Positions 53,071 to 60,913 of a stretch of DNA of 64,000 nt are shown piece after piece. The position numbers and the translations under genes are program-made. This DNA is from Sedimenticola thiotaurini (lineage in GTDB: Bacteria; Pseudomonadota; Gammaproteobacteria; Chromatiales; Chromatiaceae): positions 3,720,001 to 3,784,000 of the forward strand of contig NZ_CP011412.1 in the NCBI RefSeq assembly GCF_001007875.1, read 5' to 3'. The notes under the pieces were generated by a model. It saw only the letters and a list, made by a program, of their open reading frames with translations, was not told the origin of the DNA and searched no databases. Every line of letters starts with the position of its first letter. Within the stretch, counting starts at the first letter, position 1.

Positions 53071-53124
53071 GCCTGAAGCTTCGGAATTACGACTCACAAT
53101 AAAGACGAGTAAAGCTAATACTAT

Positions 53125-53784
53125 ATGGAACTATCAACTCTAAAGAAGCTACGAAAAATTGTTCCGGGGACTGTGTTTCTTTTTTTCTCAGTTCCAATTT
53201 ATCAGTTCTTTGTCGATGACCTATTTCAAGTTGACGATAGCTTAAAATTCTCCCTTGAAGGATACGGCTCCGTCTTGGCAGTAATTATTGGAAGCTTATT
53301 CGGTACACTTAAGATAAGAAGATTAAGAAACGAGGCAACCCATAGAGAGATTAACGAGAATATTAAGTCTCGGTTGCTTGAGGAGGGGCTTACTGAAGAG
53401 AGATCGGAAGAAGAAAAAAATGAGATCAAGAATTCTAGAAAGCTTATGCATGTTTTCTATCATCTGATTGATAACGACGAAAGCCTCAAGGAAAAATCTA
53501 AGCTTGTGAGAGACAATGGGCTGATTTGGACGTCAACTGCCGATGTTGCAATTCTTGGGTGTTTTTTTTCCTGGCTGTATTTCATCCTAATTTTAATCTT
53601 TGGGCTTGATGGACTTCTAGCCTCAGCGGGGCTAATGATCGGCTCTATCGGTTTAATTTCGGGAGCAATCCTTCATCCAAGAACTGTGAAAGAGCATATT
53701 AGCTTGGGAAATGAGCAAATCGAATTTATTCTGACCAACCATAAAGAGGAACTAAAAAGGCGGGTCACGGAGTTGTTTAACTAA
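53125..53784 (+). CDS. Membrane protein partner in the DndC-like cassette, 219 aa
   Basis: Four membrane segments in two pairs (about 14-29, 47-62, then 140-158 and 164-183) flank a charged, Glu/Lys/Arg-rich cytoplasmic coiled region (NENIKSRLLEEGLTEERSEEEKN). The C-terminus is cytoplasmic and basic. The stop TAA is directly followed by the ATG of the DndC-like gene, so the pair is translated together within one cassette. The family is not recognised; membrane effectors with this shape are common in phage-defence pairs. Confidence 0.75.
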   Translation: MELSTLKKLRKIVPGTVFLFFSVPIYQFFVDDLFQVDDSLKFSLEGYGSVLAVIIGSLFGTLKIRRLRNEATHREINENIKSRLLEEGLTEERSEEEKNEIKNSRKLMHVFYHLIDNDESLKEKSKLVRDNGLIWTSTADVAILGCFFSWLYFILILIFGLDGLLASAGLMIGSIGLISGAILHPRTVKEHISLGNEQIEFILTNHKEELKRRVTELFN

Positions 53785-54885
53785 ATGAAAAAATTACATA
53801 ATTCGATCGAAGCCACAATTGAACAATTAAATAATGATGATAGCCCTTGGATAGTTGGCTTCAGTGGTGGAAAGGATTCCTCACTCGTTATCCAAATTCT
53901 TATATCTGCGTTTTGTCAACTCCCGGTTAGTAAGAGAAAAAAGCTATATGTTTTTTACTGTGACACAGGAGTGGAAATACCAGTACTGAAAGACTATATA
54001 AAAAATACGCTCGAAAGAATAAGAAAAGAAGGGAGAGCGTTGGGCGTTGATATTTCTGTGAAGGCCATAAAGCCTGCCGTGAAAGACCGCTATTTTGTAA
54101 AAGTCATTGGCAGGGGTTACCCCCCTCCCACAAACATTTTTAGGTGGTGTACAGATCGACTAAGGATTGATCCCATTCAGGTTGCGATTAAACAATACGT
54201 GGGAGATGGAGAGGCCACGGTAATTTTAGGTACTAGGTTTTCTGAGAGTGGGGAAAGGGACAAGATCCTAAAAGCCAACGCGCTTGATAAACCTTACCTA
54301 TTCAAGCAGCAAGGGCATCAAAAAACTACTTTGTTCTGCCCCATAGTCGATTTTACGGCAGAAGACGTCTGGGAGGGATTGCTTTGCATAAAAGGAGTTT
54401 CCGCAATTGATTTACATCTTATCTCCAAAATTTATAAAGAAATATCTGGAGAGTGCCCAATCATTCGACTCCCCGAGACTAACCCTTGTAGCAAAGGGCG
54501 ATTCGGTTGTTGGACGTGCACAGTAGTTCGTAAAGATAAAGCTTCTAAAAATCTGATTTTAAACGGATATAAATCATTGGAGCCTCTTTACGAGTTTAGA
54601 GAATGGTTGCTATCTATTCGAGACGAAATTGAGTTTAGATGTACCGTTCGACGAAATGGCCAGGGTGGGTTGGGGCCTTTTCGACTTTCCGCCAGAGTAA
54701 AGATCCTTGAAATGCTTATCGCTGCACAAGAGGCGAGTGGGCATAATCTAATCAGTGATGCAGAGTTATCGGAAATTTACAGGCTTTGGCAGTTGGACAA
54801 AGACAACAGCAACTACGCTGAAGACCTAAATAAGCATTTAGCAAATCAAAGCACTCGGACGCAGCAGAGCTGCGCCGGTGTTTAA
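53785..54885 (+). CDS. DndC-like PAPS-reductase/PP-loop enzyme
   Basis: 366 residues. PP-loop SGGKDSS (27-33), then RWCTDRLRI (120-128, Cys122) and GRFGCWTCTVVRKDK with Cys242 and Cys245, plus Cys224 and Cys235. The GCWxCTVV block is the DndC hallmark, where cysteines hold an Fe-S cluster during DNA phosphorothioation. It is shorter than DndC and has no dndB, dndD, dndE or sspB nearby. Predicted to activate a substrate by adenylation. The start abuts the membrane gene; the C-terminus runs into attC6. Confidence 0.82.
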   Translation: MKKLHNSIEATIEQLNNDDSPWIVGFSGGKDSSLVIQILISAFCQLPVSKRKKLYVFYCDTGVEIPVLKDYIKNTLERIRKEGRALGVDISVKAIKPAVKDRYFVKVIGRGYPPPTNIFRWCTDRLRIDPIQVAIKQYVGDGEATVILGTRFSESGERDKILKANALDKPYLFKQQGHQKTTLFCPIVDFTAEDVWEGLLCIKGVSAIDLHLISKIYKEISGECPIIRLPETNPCSKGRFGCWTCTVVRKDKASKNLILNGYKSLEPLYEFREWLLSIRDEIEFRCTVRRNGQGGLGPFRLSARVKILEMLIAAQEASGHNLISDAELSEIYRLWQLDKDNSNYAEDLNKHLANQSTRTQQSCAGV

Positions 54886-54895
54886 GGCGTTAAAC
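54836..54895 (+). other. attC6
   Basis: ACTCGGACGCAGC pairs with GCTGCGCCGGTGT, and GTTAAAC (54889-54895, full consensus) closes the site. The left R'' box (ATTTAGC) is degenerate. This is the last attC seen; GC-rich core sequence resumes after about 55000. Confidence 0.82.
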
Positions 54896-55055
54896 TAAAC
54901 CGCTACGCCGTAGCCTCTTAAAACCTCGCTTTTTTCTCTTATTCACCACACTTTCCAAAGACCACTCCCGGTCTTGCGGTAATCCCCCATTTTTAATGAC
55001 ATCTAAAAGTAGAGGGCATACAGCTCGGGTTAACTTCTGAATCGGGGAGATTACC

Positions 55056-55724
55056 ATGGGACATCACCCGGCTTTGGAGGGTAGAATCGCCACTATGGAA
55101 AAACATGTGCGGGTAAAGGGAAAACTGGTCTCCTGGAATGAAGAGCGTGGGTTCGGATTCATAGCGCCCATGACGGGCGGTAAGCAGGTCTTTATTCATA
55201 TCAAGGCGTTCAGCAATCGTAATCGACGGCCGGTCATCGGCCAGATCGTTACTTTTGAACGCTCGTCAGATAAACAGGGACGACCCCGGGCGATCAGGGC
55301 GACCCTGGCTGGTGATCGGCTCGATAAAAAATCAAAACGTGGAAATGGGGGGCTGTTAATCGTTACAGCGGTGTTCTTCCTTGGTGTTGTCGGGCTCGCT
55401 GTTCTGACTGCGCGACTGCCACTCCCCGTATTGATGTTCTATATCGGGGTGAGTGCCATTACCTTTATTACCTATGCATTGGACAAATCAGCGGCACGGA
55501 CCGGGGCATGGCGGACAAAGGAGAATACGCTGCACCTGCTGTCACTGGTGGGTGGCTGGCCGGGTGCCCTGGTGGCGCAACAGCGGTTGCGTCACAAAAC
55601 CAGGAAACAGCCGTTTCAGTTGGTGTTCTGGGTAACGGTGTTGATTAATTTCGGGGTGTTTGTCTGGCTCTTTACGCCAGATGGTTCAGTTATGTTGGAT
55701 TTCTGGCTTAGCTCCGTGCTGTAA
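55056..55724 (+). CDS. Cold-shock domain plus DUF1294 membrane protein
   Basis: 222 residues. An N-terminal cold-shock domain (GKLVSWNEERGFGFIAP, VFIHIKAF) is followed by a basic linker and three to four membrane helices of the DUF1294 type (YALDKSAARTGAWRTKENTLHLLSLVGGWPGAL). Nucleic-acid binding at the membrane is implied; the role is unknown. CGGGGAG lies 7 bp before ATG 55056. It is the first gene after the cassette array. Confidence 0.85.
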   Translation: MGHHPALEGRIATMEKHVRVKGKLVSWNEERGFGFIAPMTGGKQVFIHIKAFSNRNRRPVIGQIVTFERSSDKQGRPRAIRATLAGDRLDKKSKRGNGGLLIVTAVFFLGVVGLAVLTARLPLPVLMFYIGVSAITFITYALDKSAARTGAWRTKENTLHLLSLVGGWPGALVAQQRLRHKTRKQPFQLVFWVTVLINFGVFVWLFTPDGSVMLDFWLSSVL

Positions 55725-55755
55725 GTGGACTGGCTCAGCCATTGTTTCTCTTCGA

Positions 55756-56346
55756 ATGATGAATAGAGCCTCCATAGCCGCCTATGAAAAGCAGGCTCGA
55801 CGTTACCTGCACTGTCGGGACTGTTCCAGAATCGGTATTCAGGTGGCGAGGCGGTGGGCGCATTCATTGGACACCGGTGCCGAAGTGATCGAGATTGCTT
55901 GTGGTGGTGGGTTACCGGTTACCCAGGTGTTGCAGGATGCAGGGCTGAAACTCTGGGCAGTCGATCCATCCCCCACCCTGCTGGCCTGTTTCAGGGCGCG
56001 CTTTCCCCAGATACCGACGCAGCTTGCTGACGTCTTGGCCTGTGATTACTTTCGGAGAGAGTTCGATGGGGCTATCGCCATTGGCCTGATCTTCCTCCTT
56101 CGCGAAACGGACCAGAGCAGAATGATCACCCGGATAGGGGAGATTCTCCGCCCGGGAGCGAGTTTCCTGTTCACGGCCCCGCTGGAAGCGGGTGGCTGGA
56201 CGGATGCCATTACCGGGCATGCCTGCCTATCCCTGGGCCAGGAGGTGTATGAAAAGCTGTTGCATCAATCAGGATTTCGAGTGTTAAGGAGACACCAGGA
56301 CAGTGGTGGGAACAATTACTACGAAGCGGTGATAATCGACTCATAG
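55756..56346 (+). CDS. Class I SAM-dependent methyltransferase
   Basis: 196 residues. Motif I is VIEIACGGGLPVTQVL, with the acidic residue of motif II in LWAVDPSPTLL, then ADVLACDYF and RIGEILRPGASFLFTAPLE. The substrate is unknown. The tandem ATG ATG at 55756/55759 is chosen; the frame from 55660 overlaps the previous gene. It is 19 bp upstream of the PycTM-like gene, so the two may be co-expressed. Confidence 0.82.
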   Translation: MMNRASIAAYEKQARRYLHCRDCSRIGIQVARRWAHSLDTGAEVIEIACGGGLPVTQVLQDAGLKLWAVDPSPTLLACFRARFPQIPTQLADVLACDYFRREFDGAIAIGLIFLLRETDQSRMITRIGEILRPGASFLFTAPLEAGGWTDAITGHACLSLGQEVYEKLLHQSGFRVLRRHQDSGGNNYYEAVIIDS

Positions 56347-56365
56347 CCAATGATGGGGGAGCGTA

Positions 56366-56866
56366 ATGAATCAAAGTATCGATCCGAAAGATGCGGTAGC
56401 ACTGCTGCTGGCGAATCAGCAGCATATCCACGAAAACATCAAGTTCGCTGATCAAAAAGCGGTGGCATTTATGGGGATAAATGGGGCGCTTCTCGGAGTG
56501 ATGTATCCGTTGATCTCGCCACACAGCCCGATCACCCTGGCCCTTGGCTCTCTGGCGTGTCTGTTGTTGGCGGTCGGTATCGGGTTTGCCATCTGGGTAA
56601 TCAAGCCGAGGGGTGAGCCAGATGAGTGCCGGGGCGGCGGGGTGGTCGATTCCGTGCGTATCTCGCAATTTTCCCTGGATCAGTATCTTACCCGTATAAA
56701 GCAGATCCCGGATGAAGAGTTGTTGGTTGAGCTGCGCACCTTTATCTATGACCGGGCGATCATCGACAGGGAGAAGTATCGTAACCTCAAGGTGTCACTA
56801 CCGTTCTCAGCGTTTGGTTGGTTGATGTCCCTGGTGCTGGTTGTGGTGGTTAAAGTGGGGGCCTGA
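56366..56866 (+). CDS. PycTM-like (DUF5706) membrane protein
   Basis: 166 residues. The N-terminal helix LLLANQQHIHENIKFADQKAVAFMGINGALLGVMYPL matches the signature start of Pycsar-effector membrane proteins (ADxKA before the first membrane helix). Two central membrane helices and one at the C-terminus (FGWLMSLVLVVVVKV) are seen. PycTM effectors respond to cyclic pyrimidines, but no PycC-type cyclase is near. The family call is by eye and moderate. GGGGAGCG precedes the ATG. Confidence 0.6.
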   Translation: MNQSIDPKDAVALLLANQQHIHENIKFADQKAVAFMGINGALLGVMYPLISPHSPITLALGSLACLLLAVGIGFAIWVIKPRGEPDECRGGGVVDSVRISQFSLDQYLTRIKQIPDEELLVELRTFIYDRAIIDREKYRNLKVSLPFSAFGWLMSLVLVVVVKVGA

Positions 56867-57252
56867 CAACTGAATTTATCCAACTGCCCTGGCGAACACC
56901 GTAGTGACGCTGATCTCTTTTCCAGAGTCGGGCGGCCCGACGTCGGTCCGTACCTCAGGTGAGCCGGCAGAACACGGTGGCCCTCGGAGACCATTCCAAT
57001 CTCACCTGTTCTGGCCATTAATACACCGGGAATAAATCTCATCAATATAGATAACCGTGGTATGTTCTCTACTACGCTATTAATTGACGCGACCAACCGC
57101 AGGCACCAGAGAGGGTGAATGGAGGGGCTTGGCATGGTCGTGGGGTTGTGGCTCGATTGACCCTGGTGGTGTTTAAGGCCGCAGGGAACTAATATCGTAC
57201 TGAAGCGCTAAACATCAGCGGAAGGAAGGGACGTCTCTTCAGGGTCGAATTT
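56867..57252. other. Non-coding region
   Basis: About 386 bp with no credible gene. It contains a small hairpin GTCGGG-CGG-CCCGAC (56927-56941) and presumably the promoter of the GGDEF-EAL gene. GGAAGG lies 24 bp before its start. Confidence 0.5.
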
Positions 57253-60200
57253 ATGGTTGATATGTACAAGTATGCATCCCGTTTGAGCGGCAGGGTGGGG
57301 CTGACGATTGTTCCGCTGGTGGTGATCGTCACGGTCATCATGGTGGCCATCTATGACAGGAATCAGTATCGCAGCGCGATGCAACAGGCTGAACAGACCC
57401 TTGAGAATGACGCCCGTCTGTTCAGTGAAAAGATTCTCAGTGAAGTAGAGCGCCTCAAATACGATGTCGACCTGATCAGTGAGATCCCTTCGGTTCAGGG
57501 CCTCATCCGCAGTGAGTATGGCAATGGTGTTGATCCGTTTGATGGCTCCACCACCCGGTTATGGCGTGCTCGCCTCGGCAAGGTTCTGGAAATAGTGGCG
57601 CGCAAGTCCCCTGAATATGACCAGTTGCGATATATCGGGATAGCGGATGGCGGACGCGAGGTTGTACGCATCAATCGGATCGGTGACAGGGTAGAACTGG
57701 TTCCCAGTGAAAAGCTGCAACAGAAAGAGAATCGGGACTATTTTCAATCCACGATAAAGCTGAGCCCGGATCAGATATACCTCTCGGATATAAACCTTAA
57801 TCGTGATTTTGGAAAAATCACCAGCCCCAGTTTTCCGACTCTGCGTATCGCCAAGCCGGTGTTCAGTAAACAGGGCAACCTGCACGGTATGGTGGTGCTC
57901 AACCGAAAAGTGGAGCCACTTTTTGAGGAACTTGAAAAGCAACTGCCACGCGGTATCGAGTTCTACATCACCAATGAGCAGGGGGATTATCTCTACCATC
58001 CTGACAAGGCTAAACGCTTCGGATTTGATCTGGGAAAACCCTATAAGCTGACCGACGATTTTTCGCAGCTGGGGGAGATGTTGGCTGGGAATCCTGCCAT
58101 GTCGGACGCCCACCTGGATATGGACGTTGACGGCACAACCTATAAGCTGACGTATCAGCGTATCGCTTTTGATCCGCTAAATGAGTCCCGCTACCTGGGG
58201 ATAGTACTGACGATCCCCCATGATCGCATACTGGAAATTTACGATGAGGGGTGGCTGCGTAATATTCTGCTCATTGTCGGGCTCGGGCTGGTTATCATCG
58301 TAACAACCTATGTCCTGCTGCAGCGTATTACCCGTCCCCTGCACAGTCTGGCCAGTAGTGCTCAGAGAATAGCCGAAGGCAATTACGACATAGAGATACC
58401 GGACACCGGCAGCCTGGAGCTGGAGGAGTTGGCGGAAGCCCTGCGACACGCAGCAAACGATGTGGCGCAACGGGAACGGTCGTTCGCCACGCTGAATAAG
58501 GAGTTGGAACAGCGGGTTCAAGACCGAACCAACAAACTGCGTCAACGGGAACGCAGCCTGGTTAATGCCCAGCGCATTGCCGGCCTGGGCAGCTGGGAGT
58601 GGGACGTTGAAAAGAACCAGTTGAATTGGTCTGACGAGATGTACCGGATTTTCAAGTTGAATCCAGAAGAGCACCAGCCCAGTTACTGGATATTCCATTC
58701 ATTGATACATCCGGATGATCGCCCCAAGTTCGAAGAGAAGTTCACCGATGCGCTTAAGCATAGTGATGGCTTTGCCCTGGAGTATCGTCTGATATGCCCT
58801 GGTGAACGTGAACATGTGGTCTCTTGCGAGGGGGAGGTGACCCGCGATGAGAATGGCCGGGCGACTTATGTACAGGGCACGGTACTGGATATCACTGAAC
58901 GGAAAAAGACCGAGGCCGGTCTGCGTCTGCTGGCCAGTGTATTCGCACACAGTCCGGACGGTATCCTGATTACCGATGACAAGATGAATATTCTGGAGGT
59001 TAATCCGGCATTCAGTACGATCACCGGCTATACGCCAGAGGATGCGCTGGGGAAAACACCCAGAATACTCAGCTCCGGTCTGCATGACAAACAGCACTAT
59101 CAAGCGATTTGGCGCAGCCTGTCAACCACCGGGCATTGGCAGGGAGAGATGACCGATCGGCGAAAGAATGGTGAAAGCTATACCGAATGGCTCACCATCA
59201 GCAGCGTGCACGATTCCGATAACAGGCTGGTCAATTACGTGGGTGTGTTTAAGGACATCACTGAGAAGAAAGCGGCGGAACAGAGGATCACCCATCTCGC
59301 CTATTACGATTTTCTGACGGAACTGGCCAATCGACGACTCTTCGAAGATCGCCTGGAACAGACGCTGCGCCTGGCCCGACGCAAGGACAGATCGGTAGCT
59401 CTGCTCTATATCGACCTGGATCGATTCAAACCGATTAACGACAGCCTGGGGCACAAGGCGGGTGACCTGTTGCTGATTCAGGTGGCCAGGCGGTTGCAGG
59501 AGGAGGTGCGGGAGAGTGATACGGTGGCCCGTTTGGGGGGCGATGAATTCGGTATTGTCCTGGATAGTGTGACCCAGGTTTCAACCAGCCATATCGCCAA
59601 GAAGATTATCGGCCGCATCGGCGACGCATTCGATATCGAAGGTAATGAAGTGTTCATCGGGGCCAGTATCGGAATCAGCATGTTTCCCAATGATGGCACC
59701 GATCTGAACGCGTTGATGAAACACGCGGACATTGCCATGTACCGGGCAAAAGAGCAGGGCAGAAACAATTATCAATTCTTCCTGCCGGTGATGAATGCCG
59801 GTGCCGAGGAGCGGATGGTGATTGAAAACGCCCTGCGGTATGCGGTAGAGCGGGAAGAGCTGGAAGTCTACTATCAGCCCCAGGTACGACTCAGTGATGG
59901 CGAGATCGTCGGGGTGGAGGCGTTGCTGCGCTGGCGCCACCCGGATCTGGGGACTGTGTCTCCGGCCCGTTTCATCCCTATCGCGGAGGAGACCGGCCTG
60001 ATCGGACGGCTGGGTGAGTGGGTGCTGGAGCAGGCCTGCCGGCAGCGGCAGTTCTGGGAAGGCGAGGTGGCGGACGGTTTTCGCGTGGCGGTGAATCTAT
60101 CTGCCCGTCAGTTCAATACTAATATCGTCGGTATGGTGGAGGCGGTATTGTCCCGTACCGGCATCGCGGCCGGAAACCTAGAACTGGAGATTACCGAAAG

Positions 60201-60594
60201 CATGGTGATGGAGGATTCCGACAGTTCTGTCGAACTGCTCAACTCCCTCAGTGCACTGGGTGTGCATCTGGCCATGGATGATTTTGGTACCGGCTATTCA
60301 TCACTCGGTTATCTGAAACGGTTTCCGCTGCACAAGCTCAAGGTGGACCGGGCATTCATCACCGGCCTGCCCGATGATGAAGGGGATGCCGCCATCACCA
60401 AGGCGGTCATCGCCATGGCGAAAAGCCTCGGCTTGCGGGTCATCGCCGAGGGTACAGAAACCCTGGATCAGATCAGGTTTCTGCAGGAGATCGGCTGTGA
60501 TGAAGTACAGGGTTACTACTGCAGCCGTCCATTGCCGGCGGATGAACTGTTTGGCTTGTTGCAAAAAGGGGTGTGCCAGCGGATATTGGAGTGA
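57253..60594 (+). CDS. Cache-HAMP-PAS-GGDEF-EAL c-di-GMP protein
   Basis: 1113 residues. Membrane helix (about 15-35), a periplasmic Cache-type sensor (about 40-335), a second helix (about 345-365), HAMP, a coiled coil, two PAS/PAC domains (about 440-560 and 565-680), GGDEF with intact 762-766 motif (LGGDEFGIVLD), and EAL (889-891, VEALLRWRHPD; DDFGTGYSSL). Both catalytic sites look intact, so synthesis and hydrolysis of c-di-GMP are possible; the sensed signal is unknown. It appears monocistronic. Confidence 0.93.
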   Translation: MVDMYKYASRLSGRVGLTIVPLVVIVTVIMVAIYDRNQYRSAMQQAEQTLENDARLFSEKILSEVERLKYDVDLISEIPSVQGLIRSEYGNGVDPFDGSTTRLWRARLGKVLEIVARKSPEYDQLRYIGIADGGREVVRINRIGDRVELVPSEKLQQKENRDYFQSTIKLSPDQIYLSDINLNRDFGKITSPSFPTLRIAKPVFSKQGNLHGMVVLNRKVEPLFEELEKQLPRGIEFYITNEQGDYLYHPDKAKRFGFDLGKPYKLTDDFSQLGEMLAGNPAMSDAHLDMDVDGTTYKLTYQRIAFDPLNESRYLGIVLTIPHDRILEIYDEGWLRNILLIVGLGLVIIVTTYVLLQRITRPLHSLASSAQRIAEGNYDIEIPDTGSLELEELAEALRHAANDVAQRERSFATLNKELEQRVQDRTNKLRQRERSLVNAQRIAGLGSWEWDVEKNQLNWSDEMYRIFKLNPEEHQPSYWIFHSLIHPDDRPKFEEKFTDALKHSDGFALEYRLICPGEREHVVSCEGEVTRDENGRATYVQGTVLDITERKKTEAGLRLLASVFAHSPDGILITDDKMNILEVNPAFSTITGYTPEDALGKTPRILSSGLHDKQHYQAIWRSLSTTGHWQGEMTDRRKNGESYTEWLTISSVHDSDNRLVNYVGVFKDITEKKAAEQRITHLAYYDFLTELANRRLFEDRLEQTLRLARRKDRSVALLYIDLDRFKPINDSLGHKAGDLLLIQVARRLQEEVRESDTVARLGGDEFGIVLDSVTQVSTSHIAKKIIGRIGDAFDIEGNEVFIGASIGISMFPNDGTDLNALMKHADIAMYRAKEQGRNNYQFFLPVMNAGAEERMVIENALRYAVEREELEVYYQPQVRLSDGEIVGVEALLRWRHPDLGTVSPARFIPIAEETGLIGRLGEWVLEQACRQRQFWEGEVADGFRVAVNLSARQFNTNIVGMVEAVLSRTGIAAGNLELEITESMVMEDSDSSVELLNSLSALGVHLAMDDFGTGYSSLGYLKRFPLHKLKVDRAFITGLPDDEGDAAITKAVIAMAKSLGLRVIAEGTETLDQIRFLQEIGCDEVQGYYCSRPLPADELFGLLQKGVCQRILE

Positions 60595-60913
60595 TCTGCG
60601 CCGAACCGCGTTGGCAAAGCTCACCCGGATTCAACGCCGGCCAGGTGATGCCCTGTTTGCCGCCATCTACAACTCCACACCGGTCTGGAGCAGGGGATCG
60701 GGCATAGGGCCGGCTTCGCAGCGTGGACTACAGACGATCCGGCCCTGGACCCGTCATCCGGCAAAGCGTACATTCAACGGTATTTAACCTGGCGGCCCGA
60801 TGTGCTTGGTCGCCGGTGGGATGGGCGTGTGGCAACCGGGTTCTCTGAAGGATAGTCTGTCGTTGTTTCTCCGCTTCATCCTGACAGCAAACTGACTACT
60901 GGAGCCGAATGCC
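60595..60913. other. Non-coding region
   Basis: About 319 bp without a convincing gene. A plus-strand open frame runs to 60787 but is only the tail of an out-of-frame reading of the EAL gene. No terminator with a T-tract was seen. A promoter for the transporter gene is expected; GGAG lies 10 bp before its ATG. Confidence 0.45.

Larger units (their letters stand above)
47653..54895 (+). mobile_element. Gene-cassette array without visible integrase (CALIN)
   Basis: Six sites with attC architecture (inverted RYYYAAC...GTTRRRY ends, extrahelical bases, central palindrome) follow codirectional genes at 48439, 49340/50722, 51329, 51971, 52983 and 54836. The block is AT-rich against GC-rich surroundings, its genes are mostly unknowns with short leaders, and genes and attC sites alternate strictly. 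No intI is seen on either side within the window. One attC is interrupted by an IS3-family element. Confidence 0.88.

Noticed and set aside
60374-60787. Plus-strand frame running past the GGDEF-EAL gene
   Set aside because: It is an out-of-frame shadow of the EAL domain with a short extension, without a ribosome site or any recognisable family.
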